64,000 nt of DNA from Sphingomonas crusticola (lineage in GTDB: Bacteria; Pseudomonadota; Alphaproteobacteria; Sphingomonadales; Sphingomonadaceae), in contig NZ_QTJP01000001.1 of NCBI RefSeq assembly GCF_003391115.1, positions 1,674,001-1,738,000 of the forward strand, written 5' to 3'. A model generated the notes under the pieces. The model searched no databases. It saw only the letters and a list, made by a program, of their open reading frames with translations, and had not been told where the DNA came from. Below are positions 35,955 to 43,453 of this stretch, one piece after another. How positions within the stretch are numbered: the first letter of the stretch is position 1; every line of letters begins with the position of its first letter. The translations under genes were made by a program, and so were the position numbers.

Positions 35955-37721
35955 CTAATGGTCGAAGTTGAGCACCAGTTCGGCAGCGCCGTTGCGGGTT
36001 GACGCATGTACCCGGTCCGCGAGGCGCACGATCAGCAAGGCGGATAATCGGGCACCAGCTGCAATGAGCGCGTCGCTGTCATCTTCATCGAGCAACGCCA
36101 CCGCATCGACCGGCCGGTCGGTGAATATCGGTGCGACCCCGGGATAGCAGAGACGGCAGGCCAGGTTGAATTCGTCGAAGGTCACCACGAGCCGCACGGG
36201 CCCCCGGCGAAGCGCCTCGGCATCGATCGCTTCGAGCGCCTCCCCCACGGCCATGGCGGCACGCATCACCACTTCGCGCCGCGCGCCCCAGACTTTGCCG
36301 TTATGCTCGATGAACGATGCCGCTTCGGCGGTCGGATGCGTTTCCGCGAGAGCGGTTTCCGCGGATCGCTTAACCCCGATCCGAAACAGGGCATTGAGCG
36401 CGATCGCCGCAATCGAGCCTATCGTAAGCCCCGATCCGACGATCGCCTGACTCCACAGCGGAGCACCTTGGACGAGGTCGGGCGACAGCATGATCGCGGT
36501 CCCAAGCACCACGGACAGCCCGACCGTGTAAGTGCGTTGGGGGTTGAGCAGGCGCGAGAGGACAAGGTCCATGCCCGCCACGATCATGAAGGCGGCCGTA
36601 TAGATCAGGATGCCCCCGATAACCGGTTCGGGAGTCATCACGAGTAACGCGGGAATGACCGGCACGAACGCGACCAGGCAGATCGTAGCGCCCGCCACGA
36701 AGCCGACATGACGGGACATTATACCGGTCGAATTGGCGAGCCCGATATTGGCAGCCGACGAACCGCCGGTGAGCGTGCCGGTAAGACCGTGGAGGAAATT
36801 TTCGATCCCCATGGTAACGACGGAACGGGCCACCATCGGCATATCGGCCCGGCGCCAATGCGCGTCGTTCAGCTTGTCCAGCGTCAGCACACCGGCAAAC
36901 TGGTCCATCGCCGAGAGCAATTCGGTAAGCAGAATTGCGGCGACGGCCGTCGGCACGAAGCTTGGCAAAGGCAGGCTGCTGGAGATGATCGGCAAGGTCA
37001 TCGCGGGAAGATCGGCTATGCCGCGCAAGGCTGCGGGATGGGCGACACCGGTCAGCACTGCCACCACCACGCCGGCCACCATTCCGATCAGCACTGCCAT
37101 GGTGCGCAATTGGCGCGTGCCCCACACCGACAAGCCAATGATACAGGCGATTGTCGTCACCGCGGCGAGGACAGCCCACCCGGAAGAATGCATATTAGTG
37201 CTCACCGCGACGCTGCGCCGTACCCCGCCCGTCACCATGGACAAGCCAAGCATCAGGACGACCACGCCGATCACCTCCGGCGGGAATATGGCGCGCATTC
37301 TGGGAAGCCGGCGCGCCAGCGCAATGACGACGAGATTGGCGATCATGATGGCACCCATCGCGGCGCCCAGGCCGTAATGAACGACCACGGAGGTGTAGGC
37401 GCCGAGCGTAATGATGTTCGGCACCGAAACCAGCGGCACCCCGGGCGTCAGCCGGCTGCGCCACGCCTGCAGCATGGTTCCGATGCCGAGCACGAAGAAA
37501 CACGATCCGGTATAATGAACCAGCGCCGGGCCGGTGAGCCCGATCCCCCGGCCGGCGATCACCGTATAGATACCGAGCATCAGCGCCAGCACCGCATGCT
37601 GCACACCGACCGAGACGAGCGTAAAGGTCGGCGGTCGTTCGTCGAAACCGTAGACGATCTCTTCCGGCTTCGTCCGGCGCGAAGGAGCCACCGGCGGCAG
37701 CAGCCAGGCCAGTTGCCGCAT
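35955..37721 (-). CDS. NCS2/NAT-family permease with C-terminal GHKL-like domain
   Basis: A 588-residue protein. Residues about 35-450 form the NCS2 nucleobase-transporter core. The NAT signature is ANIGLANSTG (324-333), where the usual first Gln is Ala, so nucleobase specificity is uncertain. Residues about 465-588 are an extra domain whose order (helix VVMRAAMAVGEALEAI, strand VRLVVTFDEFNLACRL, late IVRLADRVHASTRNGAAELVLNF) resembles RsbW-type HATPase domains but lacks the N-box Asn and glycine-rich lid. Its ATG overlaps the STAS gene stop by one base. The pairing with RsbV/RsbW-like genes suggests regulated transport or transport-linked signalling (inference). Confidence 0.82.
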   Translation of the reverse strand: MRQLAWLLPPVAPSRRTKPEEIVYGFDERPPTFTLVSVGVQHAVLALMLGIYTVIAGRGIGLTGPALVHYTGSCFFVLGIGTMLQAWRSRLTPGVPLVSVPNIITLGAYTSVVVHYGLGAAMGAIMIANLVVIALARRLPRMRAIFPPEVIGVVVLMLGLSMVTGGVRRSVAVSTNMHSSGWAVLAAVTTIACIIGLSVWGTRQLRTMAVLIGMVAGVVVAVLTGVAHPAALRGIADLPAMTLPIISSSLPLPSFVPTAVAAILLTELLSAMDQFAGVLTLDKLNDAHWRRADMPMVARSVVTMGIENFLHGLTGTLTGGSSAANIGLANSTGIMSRHVGFVAGATICLVAFVPVIPALLVMTPEPVIGGILIYTAAFMIVAGMDLVLSRLLNPQRTYTVGLSVVLGTAIMLSPDLVQGAPLWSQAIVGSGLTIGSIAAIALNALFRIGVKRSAETALAETHPTAEAASFIEHNGKVWGARREVVMRAAMAVGEALEAIDAEALRRGPVRLVVTFDEFNLACRLCYPGVAPIFTDRPVDAVALLDEDDSDALIAAGARLSALLIVRLADRVHASTRNGAAELVLNFDH

Positions 37722-38056
37722 CAGGCTGCCGCAGCTGCCGCTGCGCGGTCCGGATAAATCGAGAAGATCGCGGAGAAGCCGCTAATGTCGAACACCTCCT
37801 GCACATTGGGGTGGAGCGTACAGAGCAGCAGCCTGGCCGATCGCGCCTTGGCTTGCTTGGCTGCCTTGAGCAGCACGCGCAGCCCGGCGCTGCTGACATA
37901 ATCCAGTCCAGTCATGTCGATGATCGTCGCGGCCGAGGCGCTCGCATCCTCGCCCAACCGCGCGTCGAGCAGGCTGGATGTTGTACTATCGAGCCGGCCC
38001 CTGAGCACGATGACAGGAAATTCTCCGGCTCGTTCGTCAGCGATCTGGATTGACAT
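37721..38056 (-). CDS. STAS-domain anti-sigma-factor antagonist (RsbV-like)
   Basis: A 111-residue single STAS domain. The phosphorylatable serine is in DYVSSAGLRVLLKAAKQ, the standard RsbV/SpoIIAA site. The tail is unusually alanine-rich (seven Ala at the end). The start at 38056 follows GGAGA with suitable spacing and overlaps the ATPase gene by 20 bases; the longer frame back to 38143 is rejected. In partner switching, the unphosphorylated form binds the RsbW-like kinase. Confidence 0.88.
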   Translation of the reverse strand: MSIQIADERAGEFPVIVLRGRLDSTTSSLLDARLGEDASASAATIIDMTGLDYVSSAGLRVLLKAAKQAKARSARLLLCTLHPNVQEVFDISGFSAIFSIYPDRAAAAAAA

Positions 38057-38519
38057 GATCATTCTCCGGAACGGCTCGGCCAGGAATCTGGTGCGCGAGC
38101 GTGAAGTGGTTGTGACCGTCCTGGTAACGATAGCCGACCTCATCCATCAGCGTGCGGACGAAGTGGGTGCCGAGCCCGCCGATCGCGCGATCCTCAAGCG
38201 CCGCGTGCAGATCCGGCGGCCCGATCCCGAGCGGATCGAAGGGCGGACCATCGTCGACGATCGTCCCGCGAAGCCAGTCGCGCCCGAGCGCCAGCGTCAC
38301 GGCGATCGCGTGATCCGGTGCCTCCTTCAGCCCATGGATGACGATATTGGTGATGAGCTCGTCAAAACAGAGATTGAAGAGATGGGCGCTGCGGGCCGGC
38401 AGCCCATGGAGCTCACAAAAGGATTCGACCGCCGCGGCCAGACGCGCAATCTCATCCAGGCGGCTGGCAAGCACCAGTTCAAGCCGGGCCGTGCTGCCAA
38501 TGTCTCCCGCGACCGCCAT
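38037..38519 (-). CDS. RsbW-like serine kinase / ATP-binding regulator
   Basis: A 160-residue HATPase_c_2 protein. N-box CFDELITNIVIHG, D-box VDDGPPFDP and lid GGLGTHFVRTLMDEVGY are all intact, so ATP binding and STAS phosphorylation are plausible. It begins two bases after the receiver gene stop. No sigma factor gene is in the window, so its regulated partner is unknown. Confidence 0.88.
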   Translation of the reverse strand: MAVAGDIGSTARLELVLASRLDEIARLAAAVESFCELHGLPARSAHLFNLCFDELITNIVIHGLKEAPDHAIAVTLALGRDWLRGTIVDDGPPFDPLGIGPPDLHAALEDRAIGGLGTHFVRTLMDEVGYRYQDGHNHFTLAHQIPGRAVPENDHVNPDR

Positions 38520-38521
38520 AG

Positions 38522-38896
38522 TCAGGCGGGGCTCCCCGTCAGCGCGGCGATCTTCGAAAGCAGCCGCTCCAGATCGACGGGCTTGGTATCGTAATCGTCC
38601 GCTCCGGCGGCAAAGGCCCTTTCGCGATCGCCGTCCATGGCATGCGCGGTCAGGGCGATGATGGGGATGGCCCGGGTCGCCGGGTCGGCCTTGACCTGAC
38701 GGGTCGCCTCCCAGCCGTCCATCACCGGCAGGCTGAGGTCCATCAGCACGATCCCGGGCGTTTCCGCTTTGGTCAGCGCCACAGCTTCGGCCCCATTCAC
38801 CGCGAAATGGAGCTCGTGGCCGCGCCGCTTGAGACGCCGTCCCAGCATCTCGCGATTCTCGTCATTGTCCTCCACCAACAGGATACGCAGGCTCAC
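38522..38896 (-). CDS. Single-domain response regulator (DivK/CheY-like)
   Basis: A 124-residue receiver domain: RILLVEDNDENREML acidic pocket, MDLSLPVMDG phosphoacceptor Asp, ALTAHAM switch and TKPVDL lysine. I prefer GTG at 38896, which gives MSLRILLVEDN and has GGAGG six bases upstream; ATG at 38908 adds four residues. No output domain, so it acts by protein contact, probably in a relay with the hybrid kinase just upstream. Confidence 0.88.
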   Translation of the reverse strand: MSLRILLVEDNDENREMLGRRLKRRGHELHFAVNGAEAVALTKAETPGIVLMDLSLPVMDGWEATRQVKADPATRAIPIIALTAHAMDGDRERAFAAGADDYDTKPVDLERLLSKIAALTGSPA

Positions 38897-38929
38897 GTAC
38901 GCCTCCATGGTCGTCGGTCCTTGCGCCTC

Positions 38930-41086
38930 TCACGCATCGCTCGCCGCCATTTCGGCAGCACCGCCGGCAAAGGCACGGACGGTCTCGATCAGCTGCTTGC
39001 GATCGACCGGCTTCGTCAGAAACTCGGCCGCGCCGAGCGACAATCCGAGCGGACGCTCGTCAAGGAGGCTTATGATCACGATCGGAATCTCGGCGAGTTC
39101 GGGCTCGGCCTTGAGCGCCGTCAAAACGGTCCAGCCGTCCACTTGCGGCATCATCACGTCGAGCAGGATGACGGCCGGGCGCAGGCTGCGCGCGCGTGCA
39201 ATCGCCTCGGCGCCGCCACCCGCATATTCGACGCGATACCCTTCGCGGCTCAGCATCGTGCCCACCAGGTGATGGATTTGCGGATCGTCATCCACCAGCA
39301 GGACGAGGGTTGCGGCGGACGGACCCGTCGATGCCGTCTTGATCGATTCCAGTTCCGACGGTCCCTCCTCTTCAAGCGGAAGAACGATCGTGAAGGTGCT
39401 GCCCTGCCCCGGCACGCTTTCGACCGTCACATCGCCGCCGAGCAGCTGACAGAAACGCTTGGTGATCGCGAGACCAAGTCCGCTGCCACCATATTCGCGC
39501 GTGGTGCTGGCATCGGCCTGGGTGAATGCCTGGAAGAGCCGTGCCGTCTGTTCCTCGGTCATGCCGATGCCGGTATCGCTCACGCGGAACCTGACCTCGC
39601 CTGCGCCGCGTTCGACCTCCAGGCGGACGACCCCGTTTTGCGTGAACTTGCAGGCATTGCTGATCAGATTGAGCAGGCTCTGCTTCAGCTTGGTATAATC
39701 GGTACGGATGGGCACGGCGTCGACATCCGAGACGATCTCAAGCTGATTGTTGCGGGTGGTCGCCAGCGGGCGTGCCATCGCGTCGATCTCTTCGATCAGG
39801 CGGGGCAGGCTGACAGGCTCGAGATAGGCCTCCATCCGTCCCGCTTCGATCTTGCTGAGGTCGAGGATTTCGTTGATCAATTCGAGCAGATGCTTGCCCG
39901 CCGCCTCGATCTTCTTGAGATCGGGCAAGGCATCGTCCAAGCCCGCATCGACCATGTCCTCCTGCAGGAGCTCGGCATAGCCGATGATCGCATTGAGCGG
40001 TGTGCGCAGCTCATGGCTCATATTGGCGAGAAATTCGGATTTGGTCTGATTGGTGCGCTCGGCCAGATCGCGGGCTTCCGCCATCGCGAGTTCCGCAGCC
40101 TTGCGCTCGCTGACATCGTAGATCCAGCGGACGATCGCCGGCTGATCCTTATAGATCAGCTTCTGCCAGGTCACCAACGCCCAGAAGGTCGAGCCGTCGC
40201 TCCGACGATAAAGAACCTCGACGTCGCGAACCTCCCCCTCGGCGCGGAACTGGGCCATCAGGCGCTGGAGCTGGCCCGGGTCGGCATAGAGATCCTGCGG
40301 CCGCAACAACTCCTTCGCCGCCTGATGATAGAAAGCCGCGATTGCCGCATCGTTCACGTAGAGAAGATCGCCATCCTCGTTGACGATCGCGACCGCGACC
40401 GGGCTCATGTCGAGGATCTTGCGAGCCTGATCCTGGAGACTGTTCTTCGTTATGACATAGGTCAGCCCGAGCGACAGGATTCCCGAAAGCAGAACCCCGA
40501 TGATAACCGCGAGCGAAGCTGCGTCCGCCGGCTTCGTGTAATCGGCCTGCCGCACCCCCACGAACAGGATCCCGATCACCTTTCCGTCGCGCCCGCGGAT
40601 CGGGTCGTAGGCGGTCATGTAGGGTTCGCCCAAAACATCCGCTTTTCCGCGATAGGGGCGGTGGGCCGCGAAGATTGCGTCGCGAACCGGACCGGCGGCG
40701 AGCCGGGTTCCGATCGCCCGTTGCCCATCGCTTTTCAATATGGTGGTCGAGATCCGCTCATCGCCTTGAAAGACGGTCGTCGCGCTGGCCACCAGACGCT
40801 TGATCTTGTCGACGACCTCGTTGTTGCCGTTCAGCCGGAAGCCGCCCGCCATCAGGCTGCCCTTTTCGACCCGAAATGCGGCACCCTTTTGCCGAAGAAC
40901 ATCCCACGCCACCCGCATATCCGCGTCGACGCGTTCCAGCGCTGCCTTCTCGGCATTCCGATGCAGCATATGGCCGGTGACGATGCTGACGATCAGACCG
41001 ACCAGCAGCACGCTGAGGAACGACAGCCCGATACCGCGGACAATCGGATTGTTTCGCCACATCGCGGGCAAGTTACGAATCGGCAT
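38930..41086 (-). CDS. Hybrid sensor histidine kinase (Cache-PAS-HisKA-HATPase-REC)
   Basis: A 718-residue protein. Membrane helices at about 18-38 and 190-213 enclose a periplasmic Cache domain (FQGDERISTTIL... GTRLAAGPV), typical of small-acid sensors. A PAS domain (about 222-335), HisKA with His358 in NMSHELRTPLN, HATPase (NLISNACKFTQ, DTGIGM, GGSGLGLAI) and a C-terminal receiver with Asp643 (LLDVMMPQVDG) follow. It overlaps the phosphatase gene by 14 bases, so the two proteins are probably made together. Confidence 0.93.
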   Translation of the reverse strand: MPIRNLPAMWRNNPIVRGIGLSFLSVLLVGLIVSIVTGHMLHRNAEKAALERVDADMRVAWDVLRQKGAAFRVEKGSLMAGGFRLNGNNEVVDKIKRLVASATTVFQGDERISTTILKSDGQRAIGTRLAAGPVRDAIFAAHRPYRGKADVLGEPYMTAYDPIRGRDGKVIGILFVGVRQADYTKPADAASLAVIIGVLLSGILSLGLTYVITKNSLQDQARKILDMSPVAVAIVNEDGDLLYVNDAAIAAFYHQAAKELLRPQDLYADPGQLQRLMAQFRAEGEVRDVEVLYRRSDGSTFWALVTWQKLIYKDQPAIVRWIYDVSERKAAELAMAEARDLAERTNQTKSEFLANMSHELRTPLNAIIGYAELLQEDMVDAGLDDALPDLKKIEAAGKHLLELINEILDLSKIEAGRMEAYLEPVSLPRLIEEIDAMARPLATTRNNQLEIVSDVDAVPIRTDYTKLKQSLLNLISNACKFTQNGVVRLEVERGAGEVRFRVSDTGIGMTEEQTARLFQAFTQADASTTREYGGSGLGLAITKRFCQLLGGDVTVESVPGQGSTFTIVLPLEEEGPSELESIKTASTGPSAATLVLLVDDDPQIHHLVGTMLSREGYRVEYAGGGAEAIARARSLRPAVILLDVMMPQVDGWTVLTALKAEPELAEIPIVIISLLDERPLGLSLGAAEFLTKPVDRKQLIETVRAFAGGAAEMAASDA

Positions 41087-42281
41087 ATTTTCTCGCTGAG
41101 CTGTTGAGCGAATTCACGGTGAGAAAGAGTATCGCCAGATCGTCGGAAGGCGGGCCGCCCGCTTCGTGATCGCGCACGTCGTCAACCAGCGGCGCGATCG
41201 TGGCGGGACGGGCCGCAAGCCACGCTTCCACGCGTTCCTCGCCGAAGAGCAGCCCGTCCGGCGCGGCTGCCTCGGTCACACCATCGCTCAGCACCAGCAG
41301 CGTGTCTCCCGCCGCGAGCTCGATTCTGCCCGCGCGATAGGTGGCGGCATCGCTCACCCCCAAGGGCAGGCCGCCGGCCAGTTCGAGCCGCTCCATGCGC
41401 CCGACGGAGCGATGCACGAACGGCGGCACGTGGCCGCAGCGGACATAGTCGAGCCATCCCGCGGCAGGGTCGTATAACGCCACAAAGAGCGTCACGAACA
41501 TGCAACCATCATTGCCCGCCGCCAGGCTCTGATTCAGCGAGTGGGCTGCCGCGCCGAGATCGTTGAGCGACCGGACTGCGGTGGAGCCGGTGGCGAGGCT
41601 GCGTATGAGCGAATGCGTCCGCGCCATCATCAAAGCCGCCGCGGCGCCCTTATCCGAGACGTCCCCGACGACCAGAAGGTGGCGCCCGTCAGGCAGGCGG
41701 ACATGATCGACGAGATCGCCTCCCACTTCGCGCGCGGGCTCAATCAGCGCAGCGACCGACAGCCATTCGTCGGAATAATGCGGCGGGGTGAGGGCAAGCT
41801 GCAGCTGGCGCGCCTCGAGCAACTCGGCCCGCCGCCTGGCGAGTTCGTCGCGAATGCCGTCGCGCAGCCGCTTCTTCTCCAGCGTCGCCAAGACCCGGAC
41901 GCGCAGGAGGGTCGGGTTGAAGGGTTTCTGCAGGAAATCGACGGCGCCCAACTCGATGGCGCGGATCGCCGCATCCGTCTCGCCCATGGCCGAGACGACG
42001 AGGACGGGCAGCCGCTCGATCAAGCCTTCCCGCTTCATCGCCTCGAGCACTTCGAAGCCATTCACGACCGGCATCATGATATCGAGCAGGATCAGGTCGA
42101 GCGGCTGGCGGCGAATGATGTCGAGCGCGGCCTGCCCGTCCGCCGCCTGGATCACATTGGCAATCCCAAGCCGCGCGAGACGACGCACCAGGAGATCCCG
42201 GTTCGCCTCCACGTCATCGACCACGAGCACGCGCGCCCGCTGGAGCAGCGGCGCGGGGCCGTTCAGGGCGACGTGGTTCAT
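41073..42281 (-). CDS. Receiver-PP2C (SpoIIE-type) phosphatase, RsbU-like
   Basis: A 402-residue protein with a receiver domain (residues about 17-135; phosphoacceptor Asp67 in LLLDIMMPVVNG) joined by a coiled coil to a PP2C phosphatase (about 190-395) with metal Asp residues in GGDLVD, GDVSDKG, LSDGVTEA and PSDDLA. Expected to dephosphorylate the STAS protein. The ATG at 42281 has AGGAGGAG six bases upstream, so the longer frame from 42410, which overlaps the barrel gene, is rejected. Confidence 0.9.
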   Translation of the reverse strand: MNHVALNGPAPLLQRARVLVVDDVEANRDLLVRRLARLGIANVIQAADGQAALDIIRRQPLDLILLDIMMPVVNGFEVLEAMKREGLIERLPVLVVSAMGETDAAIRAIELGAVDFLQKPFNPTLLRVRVLATLEKKRLRDGIRDELARRRAELLEARQLQLALTPPHYSDEWLSVAALIEPAREVGGDLVDHVRLPDGRHLLVVGDVSDKGAAAALMMARTHSLIRSLATGSTAVRSLNDLGAAAHSLNQSLAAGNDGCMFVTLFVALYDPAAGWLDYVRCGHVPPFVHRSVGRMERLELAGGLPLGVSDAATYRAGRIELAAGDTLLVLSDGVTEAAAPDGLLFGEERVEAWLAARPATIAPLVDDVRDHEAGGPPSDDLAILFLTVNSLNSSARKYADS

Positions 42282-42406
42282 GCCCGTCTCCTCCTGGAAG
42301 GCCTCGCTTGCTGATGGGCGGGCGGCCGCCGGCGACACGCTTGCGCCCCCATCGGGCTGAGCCGCCGCCATTCGCGGCTGGACCGCAGTGTCTGCCGCCA
42401 AGGGCA

Positions 42407-43441
42407 TCAAAATACCGTGTTCAGCGCGATGGCCGGCCTGATGCCGGCCGGGCTGTTACGCCCCCACAGGGAGATGCTCGCCCCGGCTATCAAGCCGACG
42501 CGCGAGGACAGATTATATTCAACCGCCGGTGCCAGTTCGAACGATTCCGAGCGCGGAAATATGCGTCGATAGGAGACATATCCCTCAGGAGCGCCGGTGC
42601 GTGTTGCGGCGTCGCCCGAAATGACGGTCTTGCCTGCGCGGGCATAGATATAGTCGAGCGCCACCGCCCAATTCTGGGTCAGGCTGAATTCGGTTGCGGC
42701 AAGCAGCGAGAAGGCGTCGCCAAGCCGGGCCTGGCCCCTGAATCGCGGCGGCGTTGCGTAGGAGGAACGGCCCGCCACGGACGGCCTGCTCGATATCGAG
42801 TAAGAGATGTTGAGCCGGGCACGCAGCGTCCTGATGCCCGGTATTGGGAAATTGCGCTGAAGATACGTTGCCAGCCGCGCCGTGTGGGCGCCGGTACCCA
42901 GAGCGTTCGGCGCAAAGCTGCCTAAATTCTGATATGCCCCCGTGGGGAGTATCAAGTCGAAAGCCACAGAGACGGTCGGCATGAACCGCCCCGCTGTGAA
43001 ATCGTTGATTTTATATTGAACGCGCAGCGGCAGGTCGCCGAAACCCACGCGGCTGCGTCCGGACAGCGCCGATGTGTCATTATATCCGAATTGAGGGAGC
43101 GCCCCCAGCGTGAGGCGATCCGTCAACCCGTAGAGAATGAGCGTAAGCTGTCGGACACCGTGCTGGACGGGCTGCGCGCTGCGACTGCCGGCAGCCGAGA
43201 AGCTTCCGGTCGTGATGGAATCATACAGATAGGGCTCGATCAGGATGTGGCCCTTGGGCAAAGTCGCGGCAGTGTTCGAGAAGAGCGAGCCGGTGAGCCA
43301 GATCTCCCCGTCTTGCGCCGCCTTGTCTGCGACCAGGCCGCCGACCTGCGGCGGCGCGCCGGCTGCGGAGGGTGCCGCCTCGGCCAGCGCCGCAGCGAGG
43401 AGCGAGCAGGCAAGCGCCATGGTCATGCGCGCCGCGCGCAT
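42407..43441 (-). CDS. Outer-membrane beta-barrel protein (phenol_MetA_deg-like)
   Basis: A 344-residue protein with a signal peptide (MTMALACSLLAAALAEA). Alternating beta strands (VRQLTLILYGLTDRLTLGALPQFGY, VGFGDLPLRVQYKI) and the C-terminal phenylalanine (ALNTVF) mark it as an outer-membrane barrel. It resembles the transporter family annotated as MetA-pathway of phenol degradation, whose function is poorly defined. It starts 12 bases after the TpsA stop, so it appears to be in the same operon as the adhesin and the signalling genes. Confidence 0.78.
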   Translation of the reverse strand: MRAARMTMALACSLLAAALAEAAPSAAGAPPQVGGLVADKAAQDGEIWLTGSLFSNTAATLPKGHILIEPYLYDSITTGSFSAAGSRSAQPVQHGVRQLTLILYGLTDRLTLGALPQFGYNDTSALSGRSRVGFGDLPLRVQYKINDFTAGRFMPTVSVAFDLILPTGAYQNLGSFAPNALGTGAHTARLATYLQRNFPIPGIRTLRARLNISYSISSRPSVAGRSSYATPPRFRGQARLGDAFSLLAATEFSLTQNWAVALDYIYARAGKTVISGDAATRTGAPEGYVSYRRIFPRSESFELAPAVEYNLSSRVGLIAGASISLWGRNSPAGIRPAIALNTVF

Positions 43442-43453
43442 GTCAGCGCGCGG

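Noticed and set aside
38057..38143. N-terminal extension of the STAS protein
   Set aside because: It is the reverse-frame overlap with the RsbW-like gene, and GGAGA supports 38056.
41086..42410. Long start of the receiver-PP2C gene at 42410
   Set aside because: AGGAGGAG before 42281 and the domain start make the shorter form better; the extension is low-complexity and overlaps the barrel gene end.
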